64,000 nucleotides of DNA from UBA8752 sp965659115 (GTDB lineage Bacteria; Bacteroidota; Bacteroidia; Flavobacteriales_D; Sanyastnellaceae), in assembly GCA_965659115.1 (NCBI GenBank), contig CBFHUP010000004.1:14145-78144 (forward strand). Direction: 5' to 3'. How positions within the stretch are numbered: the first letter of the stretch is position 1; each line of letters starts with the position of its first letter. Shown here in pieces: positions 1 to 8,009 of this stretch. A program made the position numbers and the translations under genes. Under the pieces are notes generated by a model. That model saw only the letters and a program-made list of their open reading frames with translations, did not search any database and had not been told where the DNA came from.

Positions 1-606
1 GACGACGTGGTGGACCTCATGGAAGAAGAGGCCGAAAAAGACTACCAACTCGCCAGCGGATTGAGCGACGAAGTAGAGAGTGACGACTCCTTGTGGGACA
101 TGACCCGGGCCCGACTGCCTTGGCTGTTGATCGGGCTCTTCGGCGGACTTGCTGGCGCCTATGTCATCGGTGTATTTGACATCGAGCGCTTCCCTTCTAT
201 GGCGCTGTTCATCCCGCTGATTGCCGCCATGGGGGGCAATGTGGGGGTGCAATCGGCCGCTATCGTGGTTCAAGGCTTGGCCGCTGGACGAAACCCCACG
301 GACGCCCGACTCATGCCGCGCTTGCTCAAAGAATTTTCGGTTGCCCTGCTCAATGGCGCCATTTGCTCAGCCATCATCCTCGGGGCGAGCCTGGCCCTTG
401 GATACGGATGGAACTTGAGCGTAACCGTGAGCTTGGCGCTGATTGCAGTGATCATCTTCGCGGCATTGTTTGGCACCTTCGTGCCACTCACCCTCGATCG
501 CTTCAAGATTGACCCTGCATTGGCAACAGGCCCCTTCATCACCACAGCCAACGATATCATTGGCCTCATCATCTACTTTGGCATCGGTATGGTGATGTTT
601 GCTTGA
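1..606 (+). CDS. mgtE: Magnesium transporter MgtE, 3' part (5' end outside window)
   Basis: The reading frame is open from the first base, so the gene is truncated on its 5' side; about 201 codons are visible. The first ~35 residues are acidic and polar and fit the linker after the CBS domains. The rest is a membrane domain with about five hydrophobic segments, with the conserved stretches PLIAAMGGNVGVQSAAIVVQ (about residue 71) and GPFITTANDIIGLIIYFGIG near the C-terminus, both hallmarks of the MgtE pore, including the Asp of the Mg2+ path. MgtE is an inner-membrane Mg2+ channel gated by its cytoplasmic N and CBS domains, which are not in view. The next gene starts one base after this stop codon, so the two are probably cotranscribed. 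Confidence 0.93.
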   Translation, partial: DDVVDLMEEEAEKDYQLASGLSDEVESDDSLWDMTRARLPWLLIGLFGGLAGAYVIGVFDIERFPSMALFIPLIAAMGGNVGVQSAAIVVQGLAAGRNPTDARLMPRLLKEFSVALLNGAICSAIILGASLALGYGWNLSVTVSLALIAVIIFAALFGTFVPLTLDRFKIDPALATGPFITTANDIIGLIIYFGIGMVMFA

Positions 607-607
607 C

Positions 608-1555
608 ATGATGAAGGTCCTCTTCTTGGATACCGTGCATCCGGTTCTCGCAGAAAGACTCAGTCAGGCCGGAATGGATTGTATCGATGGCACATCACAC
701 ACCACGGTGAAGGCCATCGATGCCCACAATGACGCCGCGGGCATTGTGCTCCGGAGCCGCATTCGTGTCGATGCCGAACTGCTTGACCGACTGCCCCACC
801 TCCGTTTCATATGTCGCTCTGGAGCCGGTTTAGAAAACATCGATCTGGCTTCCGCTTTTGACCGGGGCATTGAGGTATTCAACAGCCCCGAAGGCAACCG
901 TGACGCTGTGGGAGAACACGCCCTCGGCATGCTCCTGTCGCTGATGAACCTCTTGCGCGAGGCCGATGCCTCTGTGAAGCAAGGGCAATGGGACCGCGAA
1001 GGCCACCGGGGCATGGAACTCTCATCCCGCACAGTGGGCATTTTGGGATATGGCCACATGGGAAGCGCCTTTGCCAGCAAATTGACGGGAATGGGCTGTC
1101 GCATCCTGGCCTGTGACCCTTACCGCGATGACATTGATGGCGACCTTCAAGGGAAGGTGCGCCACGTGGATTTGGCCACTTTAAAGCGCGAAGCCGACGT
1201 ACTGAGCATCCACTGCCACCTGACTCCGGAGACCAAAGGCATGGTCGACCGTGAGTTCTTGTATGGCTTTACCAAGCCCATCGTCCTCATCAATACAGCC
1301 CGAGGGGCCATCTTGAGCTCTTCAGGCCTTCTCGACGCCCTTCAAACAGGGCATGTGGTGGCTGCGGCACTCGACGTCTTTGAAAGGGAAACCAGCAGCT
1401 TTGAAACCGTTGCCAACGAGGGTGACGCCGTCTGGATGAGGCTCATGGCCCACCCCCGGATACAAGTCAGCCCGCACGTGGCGGGCTGGACTGAAGAAAG
1501 CTATGTGAAACTATCGTCCGTACTGGCCGATAAAGTGATCGCCAAATTCGGCTGA
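608..1555 (+). CDS. D-isomer-specific 2-hydroxyacid dehydrogenase (SerA-like)
   Basis: A 315-residue NAD(P)-dependent dehydrogenase. The Rossmann motif GYGHMG starts at about residue 147; the family catalytic Arg is at about 232 (NTARGA) and the catalytic His at about 290 (SPHVAG). The length fits the short form without an ACT domain, so it could be phosphoglycerate dehydrogenase (serine synthesis) or a hydroxypyruvate/glyoxylate-type reductase; the sequence does not decide. ATG at 608 was chosen because it follows the mgtE stop by one base; a second ATG lies at 611. It converges with exbD, whose stop is one base away. Confidence 0.85.
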   Translation: MMKVLFLDTVHPVLAERLSQAGMDCIDGTSHTTVKAIDAHNDAAGIVLRSRIRVDAELLDRLPHLRFICRSGAGLENIDLASAFDRGIEVFNSPEGNRDAVGEHALGMLLSLMNLLREADASVKQGQWDREGHRGMELSSRTVGILGYGHMGSAFASKLTGMGCRILACDPYRDDIDGDLQGKVRHVDLATLKREADVLSIHCHLTPETKGMVDREFLYGFTKPIVLINTARGAILSSSGLLDALQTGHVVAAALDVFERETSSFETVANEGDAVWMRLMAHPRIQVSPHVAGWTEESYVKLSSVLADKVIAKFG

Positions 1556-1556
1556 A

Positions 1557-2021
1557 TCAATTGGTGCGCTCGCGGGAATTCGCTGAGTACAAGACTTTGA
1601 GGGCCGAAGCCTTTCTCAATTCCTGCTTGACATCGGTCACCACACCCATCTTGGTGTCTTGGTCGACCTTCATGGACACCCACATTTTGGTCTGCTCCGC
1701 TTCGGCCAATGTGAGCCGCTCGTTTTCTACCCAATCCCGAATTTGCGCGACGTCTGAGAACTGATCGTTCAACTGAATCACAGGCTCGGTTCCATAACGC
1801 TTGTCCTGGGGAGGGCCGATGTTGATGTAACGGATCAAATGCTTCTTCTCAATCTTGTAGATCTCAGAAGCCTCTGGGCGTACCACCTTGACCATTTCCT
1901 CTTCTGTACGCAACACCGTTGCCACCATGAAGAAGAAGAGCAGCATGAACACGATATCGGGAAGTGACGCGGTTGAAATCGCCCCAGACTCTCGCTTGTT
2001 GTTTTTCTTGAACTTGCTCAT
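1557..2021 (-). CDS. exbD: Biopolymer transporter ExbD (short paralogue)
   Basis: A 154-residue ExbD/TolR family protein: a basic cytoplasmic N-terminus, one transmembrane helix (about residues 22-38) with the conserved proton-path Asp in SLPDIVFMLLFFF, then a periplasmic domain. It is the last gene of a four-gene minus-strand operon (ExbB, 4-TM protein, long ExbD, this ExbD). Its ATG shares one base with the stop of the upstream exbD, which suggests translational coupling. ExbB/ExbD complexes use the proton gradient to drive TonB-like partners; no TonB is encoded next to this set. Confidence 0.9.
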   Translation of the reverse strand: MSKFKKNNKRESGAISTASLPDIVFMLLFFFMVATVLRTEEEMVKVVRPEASEIYKIEKKHLIRYINIGPPQDKRYGTEPVIQLNDQFSDVAQIRDWVENERLTLAEAEQTKMWVSMKVDQDTKMGVVTDVKQELRKASALKVLYSANSRERTN

Positions 2022-2773
2022 CAGTAGTAACCTTGGCTGGCGTCTCGAGGCTCCGCCTCAGAGATTCGCTGGGGATACACCAAACGAATGGACTTGATCT
2101 TGTCCAGCAAGCTCTCTTCCTTCGTTCTGCTGTAGCGCTCCTCGAGCGCCGCGTATGACACGTTAAACTTGGCCATGGACAGCTCGTCCCGCAACTCGTT
2201 AACCGCCGCTTCCAACTCGTTCTGAACTTGCAAATACAAGTCGTAGGAGGTGCTGCGGTCTGTTTGGAGGCTGATCAGTGCTGAACCAGGCAGCTCTTTG
2301 TAGTCGCCTCCGAACAACTCGATCGCCGTCAACTTTTCCCGAATGCGTTCTGCTGCCTTTGGCTGTCCGGCAGCCAAATAGCTTTGCTCCAACGGGATCA
2401 ACTCTGCTTTGCGGACCCATTGACGCTCAGGATACTTCATGTTGTCATCTCCCAAGGTCACGTTTGGACGCTCTGGGTGCAGCAAACCTGTCCCAGTGGC
2501 CACCAAGAAATCCTTGGCGCCATCCTTAAGTTGACTGATGGACATGACTTCCTTTTCGACCAGCAACTCGTCGCGGAAATTGGTCCTGACGTTGTAAACG
2601 TCTCCGTCTTTCACTTCCTGTTGCTCCATGTCCGGCGGGACTGGAGGAGGAAGTTGACGCTTGACGCCTTCATCGCTGTCGATGGTGGTGGTCACCAACC
2701 AGAAAATCAGCAACAAGAAGGCGATGTCAGCCATCGACCCTGCATTGATTTCTGGTATTTCTCTACGAGCCAT
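2021..2773 (-). CDS. exbD: Biopolymer transporter ExbD (long paralogue)
   Basis: A 250-residue ExbD/TolR family protein. The N-terminus ends in one TM helix with the conserved Asp (SMADIAFLLLIFWLVTT). The periplasmic part is much longer than the ~100 residues of a classical ExbD and contains a Pro-rich stretch (QLPPPVPPD) and a charged helical section predicted around residues 180-240. Long ExbD forms are common in Bacteroidota. It lies between the 4-TM protein (6-base gap) and the short exbD (1-base overlap). Two different ExbDs in one operon suggest a heteromeric ExbD dimer or alternative complexes; that is inference. Confidence 0.9.
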   Translation of the reverse strand: MARREIPEINAGSMADIAFLLLIFWLVTTTIDSDEGVKRQLPPPVPPDMEQQEVKDGDVYNVRTNFRDELLVEKEVMSISQLKDGAKDFLVATGTGLLHPERPNVTLGDDNMKYPERQWVRKAELIPLEQSYLAAGQPKAAERIREKLTAIELFGGDYKELPGSALISLQTDRSTSYDLYLQVQNELEAAVNELRDELSMAKFNVSYAALEERYSRTKEESLLDKIKSIRLVYPQRISEAEPRDASQGYY

Positions 2774-2779
2774 GAGCGC

Positions 2780-3232
2780 TTAGAGCCAGTTCTTGAGGAT
2801 GGACTTGCCTTCCACCGCGAGGATGGAAACCAGCGCCAACAGCCCCAGAATGTAAATGAATTGAATGCTCGCGTCGGCGATTTTCACGTCTTGCTCGGTC
2901 ACCGTTGCTCCTCCGGCCAGCATGGCTGAAGTCACCGTAGTATCGGCCAAGGCCCAAGCGATGAAACCTGCTACGAAGAAGACCACGAAGCCGATCAAAG
3001 CTCCCATAGCACGCTTGGGTTGGGTGGCCAGCTTCTGAACGAAGTGGAAGATTCCGAAACCCAAGATGGCCAGCACGCATACGACGCCGGTGTACAGGTT
3101 CAGACTGACGAGACTTTCGACGGGCCCAGTAGGATCGTCGCTGTTGATGGCGGACACCACCCAAATACAACCCAATGCGATGATCAGGATGCGGAGGGCG
3201 ATGAGGGCCGTGCGGATGACGTTGGCTTGCAT
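2780..3232 (-). CDS. Conserved 4-TM membrane protein of the ExbB/ExbD operon
   Basis: A 150-residue protein with about four hydrophobic helices (roughly residues 8-28, 44-64, 77-97 and 126-145) and short polar loops. I recognise no catalytic motif and no named domain. It sits between exbB (30-base gap) and the long exbD (6-base gap), all on the minus strand. Co-occurrence in that slot suggests an accessory subunit or assembly factor of this ExbB/D motor; this is inferred from position only. The start is the ATG after the upstream stop; no alternative is needed. Confidence 0.8.
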   Translation of the reverse strand: MQANVIRTALIALRILIIALGCIWVVSAINSDDPTGPVESLVSLNLYTGVVCVLAILGFGIFHFVQKLATQPKRAMGALIGFVVFFVAGFIAWALADTTVTSAMLAGGATVTEQDVKIADASIQFIYILGLLALVSILAVEGKSILKNWL

Positions 3233-3262
3233 GGTACTGCTGTTTTGCGACCGCAGAACCGA

Positions 3263-4117
3263 TCAGCCGTTCAACTTCTTGCGATAAACGAGGTCCACGA
3301 GGTCCATGGACGCCTCTTCCATATCGAAGACGATGCCGTCAATCTTGGAGAGGATGTAGTTGTAGAAGATCTGAAGAATGATCGCCACCACGAGACCGGA
3401 TACGGTCGTGATCAACGCCACCTTAATACCGCCCGCAACGATGGACGCATTGATGGTGTTGGCTTGGGCAATCTTGTCGAACGCCTCGATCATACCAATC
3501 ACCGTTCCCATAAATCCGAGCATGGGAGCCAAAGCGATGAACAAGCTGATCCAGCTCAAGCCGCGCTCGAGCTTGGTGCTCTCCAAGCTTCCGTAATCTT
3601 CTACGGCCTTGGCGAGTTCCTCGTAGCTGCCGCCGCTGCGGTCAAGGCCCTGATGGAAGATGGCGGCTACTGGGCCGCGGCTGTTGGCGCACACCTCCTT
3701 GGCGGCGTCTACTCCTCCGCTGTTCATGGCGTCCTCCACCTTGGTCAACAGACCCTTGGTGTTGGTGGTGGCCATGTTGAGGTAAATGATGCGCTCAATG
3801 GCCAACGCCAATCCGAAGATCAGACAGAGTACAACGAAGCTCATGAAGAGCACACCGCCCTCAATGATCCGCAGTTTGATTTGCTGGCGGGCTCCAGTGA
3901 CCTCAACGGTCTCTTCTGGCATCGCAGATGCTTCCTCAGCGACGGGCATGGGTGCTGGAGCGGCAGCACTGTCCATCATGGCAGAATCGGCCATGGCACT
4001 GTCAGGGACCATGACGATCATGGAGTCGCCTGACATAAAAATGGTATCTCCTTCCTGAGCGATAACAGGAGCGGTAAACATGAGGGCCACTGCAAAGAGG
4101 GCGAACAACTTCTTCAT
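3263..4117 (-). CDS. exbB: MotA/TolQ/ExbB proton channel family protein
   Basis: A 284-residue ExbB family protein. A cleavable signal peptide (MKKLFALFAVALMFTAPVIA) is followed by an Ala/Pro/Glu/Met-rich spacer (to about residue 80) and then the three-helix MotA/TolQ/ExbB domain with the conserved motif GLSWISLFIALAPMLGFMGT and a Thr-containing third helix. The start was set at the ATG giving the signal peptide; the frame continues upstream for 27 codons without signal-peptide character. It is the first gene of the operon exbB, 4-TM protein, exbD, exbD. A -7-like box lies 57 bases upstream (4175-4182). Confidence 0.9.
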   Translation of the reverse strand: MKKLFALFAVALMFTAPVIAQEGDTIFMSGDSMIVMVPDSAMADSAMMDSAAAPAPMPVAEEASAMPEETVEVTGARQQIKLRIIEGGVLFMSFVVLCLIFGLALAIERIIYLNMATTNTKGLLTKVEDAMNSGGVDAAKEVCANSRGPVAAIFHQGLDRSGGSYEELAKAVEDYGSLESTKLERGLSWISLFIALAPMLGFMGTVIGMIEAFDKIAQANTINASIVAGGIKVALITTVSGLVVAIILQIFYNYILSKIDGIVFDMEEASMDLVDLVYRKKLNG

Positions 4118-4174
4118 GGTGAAGGGATGAATCGTGGTTGTGTCGTTGTGAACGAACCTTCGGCTCGCGAAGGG

Positions 4175-4182
4175 CGAATTTA
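4175..4182 (-). promoter_or_regulatory. Candidate promoter -7 box of the exbB operon
   Basis: Read on the minus strand the site is TAAATTCG, five of the six fixed positions of the Bacteroidota -7 consensus TAnnTTTG. A TTG that could be the -33 element lies 21 bases upstream. It stands 57 bases before the exbB ATG. The same TAAATTCG string is found before the giant secreted-protein gene (18039-18046). Confidence 0.45.
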
Positions 4183-4247
4183 GGCAATCGACTTCCACCC
4201 CGACAACAGCACTGCCAACATGGTGGAGATTTCCCTCAATTAGGCGG

Positions 4248-5195
4248 TTACAACTCTCCCATTCTGCCGGCTTGGTAATCGGCGATACAACGCTGAATTT
4301 GAGCGCGGTTGTTCATGACGAAGGGGCCATAAGAGACCACAGGCTCGTCCAACGGCTGGCCTCCCAATACCAAAAATTCAGCCCCTATTTCGCTGTAGAA
4401 TCGCAGCACATTTCCGCCCCTGTGGTAAAGGGCCAACTGTTGTTTCGCCAATTCGCGCTGCCCTTCCACCTCCAGTTTTCCATCGATCATGTGCAGAAAA
4501 GCGTTGTGCAGAGGGTCCACAGGAAGGTCCAACCGAGCCCCTGCCTTGAGTTGGACATGGTGGTAAAATGCAGGGCTGTGCAATTCTGTGGGAGAAGCCG
4601 CTCCAAAAGCTTCTCCCATGATCACTTTGATGCGGTAGTCATCCGTTTCGACAACCGGAAAATCCGTTTTATCGCGCAGCGTGGTCAACGGAGTGCTGAA
4701 TTTTTGGGACGCGGGAAGGTTTAACCAGATTTGAAAGCCGTGCACAACGCCGCCATCTCTTCGAATTTCCATGCTGCTCACCTCTTCGTGCACGGCGCCG
4801 CGTCCAGAGCTGAATACCATGAATTGGCCTTCGCGGTAAATCAAGTCGTTGTCTAGACTGTCTGTGTGCCGGCCACTGCCCGAAAGCAGATAGGTGGTCG
4901 GCGCCACCCCAGCGTGTGGATGCGCCTTGATGTCCATGCCGAGCGTACCGGGATCGATCTGGAGTGGACCAAACTCATCGAGCATCACAAATGGAGACAC
5001 CAGATCGGTATGGTCTCCTGCGAAACCGCGCAGCACGGGTACATTTTGAACCATGGTGCGCTGGCACTCTAAAACCTGGGCCACTTTGCGTTCTCCGCCC
5101 TCACCCCACATGCCAGAGGCGGCCCTCAACCAATTGGGGACCGTCGCTGCGGCGCCCACAATGGCGGAGCCTTTGATGAATCTTCTGCGCAACAT
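4248..5195 (-). CDS. Pirin family protein with Tat signal
   Basis: A 315-residue bicupin. The N-terminus carries a twin-arginine-type signal (RRRFIKGSAIVGAAATV), so export in folded form is predicted, which is unusual for pirins as most are cytoplasmic. The pirin cupin follows, with metal-ligand motifs AHPHAG (about residue 90), RHTDS and AVHEE, and ends with the pirin C-terminal cupin (EFLVLGGQPLDEPV, FVMNNR). Pirins bind Fe2+ and some act as quercetin 2,3-dioxygenases; the substrate here is unknown. It is monocistronic between the exbB operon and tRNA-Ser. A -7-like box lies four bases before the ATG, which suggests a leaderless mRNA. Confidence 0.88.
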   Translation of the reverse strand: MLRRRFIKGSAIVGAAATVPNWLRAASGMWGEGGERKVAQVLECQRTMVQNVPVLRGFAGDHTDLVSPFVMLDEFGPLQIDPGTLGMDIKAHPHAGVAPTTYLLSGSGRHTDSLDNDLIYREGQFMVFSSGRGAVHEEVSSMEIRRDGGVVHGFQIWLNLPASQKFSTPLTTLRDKTDFPVVETDDYRIKVIMGEAFGAASPTELHSPAFYHHVQLKAGARLDLPVDPLHNAFLHMIDGKLEVEGQRELAKQQLALYHRGGNVLRFYSEIGAEFLVLGGQPLDEPVVSYGPFVMNNRAQIQRCIADYQAGRMGEL

Positions 5196-5199
5196 GCCT

Positions 5200-5207
5200 T
5201 AAAGATA
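5200..5207 (-). promoter_or_regulatory. Candidate -7 box four bases before the pirin start
   Basis: On the minus strand the order is TATCTTTA, AGGC, ATG. The box matches five of the six fixed positions of TAnnTTTG. At this spacing transcription would start at or next to the start codon. Confidence 0.45.
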
Positions 5208-5286
5208 CAGGGGAGACGCCCTCCACTGGATTCACCTAGATGAAGAACGCGTCCCCGCTTTAGGCATCCTGGAAACGAGCGGGCAT

Positions 5287-5313
5287 GAAAAAGCCGGCGT
5301 GGGCACGCCGGCT
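5287..5313 (-). terminator. Rho-independent terminator of tRNA-Ser
   Basis: A perfect 10-bp inverted repeat (AGCCGGCGTG / CACGCCGGCT, 5292-5301 and 5304-5313) with a two-base centre is followed on the minus strand by TTTTT. It starts ten bases after the tRNA-Ser 3' end. Confidence 0.85.
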
Positions 5314-5323
5314 GCTTCTGTTG

Positions 5324-5411
5324 CGGAGAGACGGGGATTCGAACCCCGGATACCCTTTTGGAGTATACACGCTTTCCAAGCGTGCGCCTTAAGCCACTCG
5401 GCCACCTCTCC
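5324..5411 (-). tRNA. tRNA-Ser (anticodon GGA)
   Basis: An 88-nt cloverleaf on the minus strand. The acceptor strands GGAGAGG and TCTCTCC pair with one G-U, the discriminator is G, the D arm is GTGGCCGAGTGGC-like, the anticodon loop carries GGA (plus-strand 5375-5377), and a long variable arm typical of class II tRNA-Ser precedes a GGTTCGAATCC T arm. CCA is not encoded; the following bases are CAA. It reads serine UCC/UCU codons. Confidence 0.96.
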
Positions 5412-5508
5412 TGATCAGCTTGATTCTTCTCACTGAATGGGCGCGCAAGTTACCCCATAATTCAACGCGATGGGCAACCCTCAGAAGCGAGAGACTGCCC
5501 TGTAAGTT

Positions 5509-6555
5509 TCAACGGATGGTGTCCGCTGGAGTTTGCTCTCCTGCCAGCTCCATTTTGAAGGCGACCCTGAGTGACTCACGGTCGGGATGCAGCGCCGCCA
5601 GCACCATCAGCTTGGTGACCGCTGCTTCCAAAGTGATGTCCAAACTGGGCTCCACTCCGATGCGGGTCAGTCCGGCGCCCGTGACATAGCGGTTGGCATC
5701 GACCGAGCCCACTGAGCACTGGGTCACATTGACCAAAAAGATGCCCCTTTCTTGCGCCGCGGTCAGGATGCCCAGAAACAGGGGGTCACGTGGGGCGTTG
5801 CCCGAACCGTAGGTTCTCAAGACTGCCGCCCGGAGTCCCGGAATGCACAATTGATGGGAGAGCGCTTCTGGGGTCATGCCCGGAATCAAATGGACCACCG
5901 TCACCCCGGGATTGAGCCCTTCCAACAAACGCGCCTCTCCGCGCGGTCGAAGCAAGAGGTCTCGCCTGAACCTGACATGCACCCCCACTTCGCCCAAAGC
6001 TGGAAAGTTCGGGCTAACCAATGCTTGAAAACCCTCGGCGTCTTGCTTGTGAGAGCGGTTCCCGCGCATGAGCTCATCCCCGAAGTAGATGACGACCTCG
6101 CGGACCAGCGGACCTCGTTCGGGATCCGAAGAATCCCAAGTGCCTGCAATTTCAATGGCGGTCAGGAGGTTTTCCTTGCCATCGGTGCGGACCACACCAA
6201 TGGGCAACTGGCTCCCGGTAAGCACAATGGGCTTGCCAAAATTGGGCAGCATGAAGCTCAAGGCGCTCGCTGAATAAGCCATTGTATCGGTGCCGTGCAA
6301 CACCACAAACCCATCGTAGCGGTCTCTTCGGTGGAACAGCAGCCGGGCCAATTCGCCCCAGCGCTCAATGGACATGTCACTGCTGTCAATGGGCGCCATC
6401 GGCTCAAAGTCCAACGCCACCTCCAGCGCATCAATTTCGGGAACCCGAGAGCGCAAGTGATCGAAGTCGAAAGGGCGCAATGCCCCCGTTTCCGGATCCT
6501 CGAATGACCCGATGGTTCCACCGGTGTAGACCAGAAGGATGCGGGCAGGGGTCAT
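5509..6555 (-). CDS. ansA: Type I asparaginase
   Basis: A 348-residue enzyme that hydrolyses L-asparagine to aspartate and ammonia. The two family signatures are visible: YTGGTIGSF with the nucleophile Thr at about residue 12, and VVLHGTDTMAYSASALSFML at about 84-103 with the second Thr-Asp pair; the catalytic Lys follows in VRTDGKENLLTA. There is no signal peptide, so it fits the cytoplasmic type I group. Its ATG overlaps the tatD stop by four bases (ATGA), and it is the last gene of hemJ-tatD-ansA. Confidence 0.93.
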   Translation of the reverse strand: MTPARILLVYTGGTIGSFEDPETGALRPFDFDHLRSRVPEIDALEVALDFEPMAPIDSSDMSIERWGELARLLFHRRDRYDGFVVLHGTDTMAYSASALSFMLPNFGKPIVLTGSQLPIGVVRTDGKENLLTAIEIAGTWDSSDPERGPLVREVVIYFGDELMRGNRSHKQDAEGFQALVSPNFPALGEVGVHVRFRRDLLLRPRGEARLLEGLNPGVTVVHLIPGMTPEALSHQLCIPGLRAAVLRTYGSGNAPRDPLFLGILTAAQERGIFLVNVTQCSVGSVDANRYVTGAGLTRIGVEPSLDITLEAAVTKLMVLAALHPDRESLRVAFKMELAGEQTPADTIR

Positions 6556-7364
6556 GGCGTTGTGGGGTGGAATTGGGGCAACCGGAACAACCGTTCCGCA
6601 TTGGCCGTTGAGAGGGCAGCCACCTCGGAAAGCGGGCGCTCTAACACGTCGGCCACCCTTTGCCCCACCAAGGCGGTGTATGCCGGTTCGTTGCGTTTGC
6701 CTCGGTGCGGAACAGGTGCGAGATACGGGCTGTCCGTCTCGAGCACAATGCGGTCTTCGGGAAGAAGCGGAATCACGGCTTCCATGCCGGCCTTACGGAA
6801 GGTGGTCACGCCACCCAGGCCAAAGCAAAAGGATCCGTAAGCGGCGATTTTCTCCGCCTCAGCCGGTCCTCCTGTAAAACAATGGAAGACCCCACGGAGC
6901 GCGGAATTGGTGTATTGGTCCAACACGGCAAACGTGTCTTCAAAGGCCTCCCTCACATGCAAGACAATGGGCAAGTCTCGCTCCAAAGCCCATCCGATTT
7001 GACAATGAAGGGCATCGATTTGCAACTGGCGCGTCTTCTTTCCCCTAAAAAGGTCCATTCCGATCTCACCTACGGCGATGCAAGGTTCGGCATCCAGCGC
7101 TTGCAAGATGGGCACGCACTCTGCTTCCCAACCTTCCTCGACGTGGCAGGGGTGCAATCCCATCATGGGAAAACACCGCCCCGGATGAGCGGCGACCAAA
7201 TCCAAGAGGGGACGGACACTCGCTGCATCAATGTTGGGCAACAAAATGCGTTCCACCCCGGCCTCAAATGCGCGCTGCACGGCAGGGCCTCGGTCTTCCG
7301 CAAAGGCGTCTGCATAAGCATGACAGTGGGTGTCTATCCAATTGAGCTTGGGGGAAGTGTCCAT
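6552..7364 (-). CDS. tatD: TatD family metal-dependent hydrolase (putative DNase)
   Basis: A 270-residue TIM-barrel hydrolase. Metal ligands are seen in WIDTHCHAYADAF at the N-terminus, AVGEIGMDLFRGK, LPIVLHVREAF, GVFHCFTGG and LETDSPYLAPVPHRGKRNEP. TatD proteins are Mg2+-dependent 3'-5' exonucleases or DNA-repair hydrolases. The ATG at 7364 was preferred over a GTG at 7403 lying inside hemJ, because MDTSPKLNWIDTHCH is the usual family start distance. It starts ten bases past the hemJ stop. Confidence 0.9.
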   Translation of the reverse strand: MDTSPKLNWIDTHCHAYADAFAEDRGPAVQRAFEAGVERILLPNIDAASVRPLLDLVAAHPGRCFPMMGLHPCHVEEGWEAECVPILQALDAEPCIAVGEIGMDLFRGKKTRQLQIDALHCQIGWALERDLPIVLHVREAFEDTFAVLDQYTNSALRGVFHCFTGGPAEAEKIAAYGSFCFGLGGVTTFRKAGMEAVIPLLPEDRIVLETDSPYLAPVPHRGKRNEPAYTALVGQRVADVLERPLSEVAALSTANAERLFRLPQFHPTTP

Positions 7365-7374
7365 TGCATCAAAA

Positions 7375-7929
7375 TTAAGCCCCGTCTCCAGTGCTCCTTC
7401 CACTGCGGGCTTTTTGGTAACGTTTAATCGCCAATGTGAGCAGCACAGCCAGCCCCAAAATGCCTCCTACACCCCACACCCAACCCACGGCGTCGCGCAG
7501 GACGATGAGAAAGACGACCGCGATCAAAATGACCGTTGGCACCTCATTGAGAAAACGCAGCCGCATGGAACTGGAGGTTGGTTCTCCATTTTGGCATTGG
7601 GCCAGCAACCGCCCTCCAAGGATCATGTAGGCCCAAAGCAGACCCACAAAACCGAGCTTGACCCACATGAATGGCATGGACAACCACACCGGGTTCCACA
7701 CGATGAGCGCGGTGCCAAAAACCGTGGCGAGGATGCCGCTCGGCAAGGTGATGGCGGCCCAAAGCCTCCGCTCCATGATGCGGAACTGGGGCACGAGCAC
7801 ATCGCGCTCGGCAGCAGGCTTGTCCAGGGCCTCACGGTGATAGATGAAAAGCCGAAACAAGTAGAACAGCCCTGCGAACCAGGTCACAACGAATATGATA
7901 TGGAGGGCCTTGAGGACGTCGTACGTCAT
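7375..7929 (-). CDS. hemJ: HemJ/CopD family protoporphyrinogen oxidase
   Basis: A 184-residue integral membrane protein with about four to five TM helices. The N-terminal ALHIIFVVTWFAGLFYLFRL, with the conserved His, and the early RLFIYH motif are typical of HemJ, the heme-dependent protoporphyrinogen IX oxidase of heme synthesis. CopD-like proteins share the fold, but the length and motifs favour HemJ. First gene of hemJ-tatD-ansA. A -7-like box lies four bases before the ATG. Confidence 0.85.
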   Translation of the reverse strand: MTYDVLKALHIIFVVTWFAGLFYLFRLFIYHREALDKPAAERDVLVPQFRIMERRLWAAITLPSGILATVFGTALIVWNPVWLSMPFMWVKLGFVGLLWAYMILGGRLLAQCQNGEPTSSSMRLRFLNEVPTVILIAVVFLIVLRDAVGWVWGVGGILGLAVLLTLAIKRYQKARSGRSTGDGA

Positions 7930-7933
7930 GGTG

Positions 7934-7941
7934 CAAAGGTG
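7934..7941 (-). promoter_or_regulatory. Candidate -7 box four bases before hemJ
   Basis: Minus-strand order CACCTTTG, CACC, ATG; five of six fixed positions of TAnnTTTG match. Transcription from here would give a leaderless or nearly leaderless hemJ-tatD-ansA mRNA. Confidence 0.45.
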
Positions 7942-8009
7942 AAGGAGTGTTGTCGTTTTTCGAGCATGCCCATTACAGACCGACCTTTGCAGGGCAACAA
8001 GCGCCCATT

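Noticed and set aside
3020..4033. A 337-codon plus-strand open frame
   Set aside because: It is antisense to exbB and the 4-TM gene and has no domain of its own.
5292..5313. A GC-rich hairpin considered as a riboswitch or attachment site
   Set aside because: It lies directly after tRNA-Ser and is followed by a T tract on the same strand, so it is a terminator. No integrase or duplicated tRNA end is nearby.
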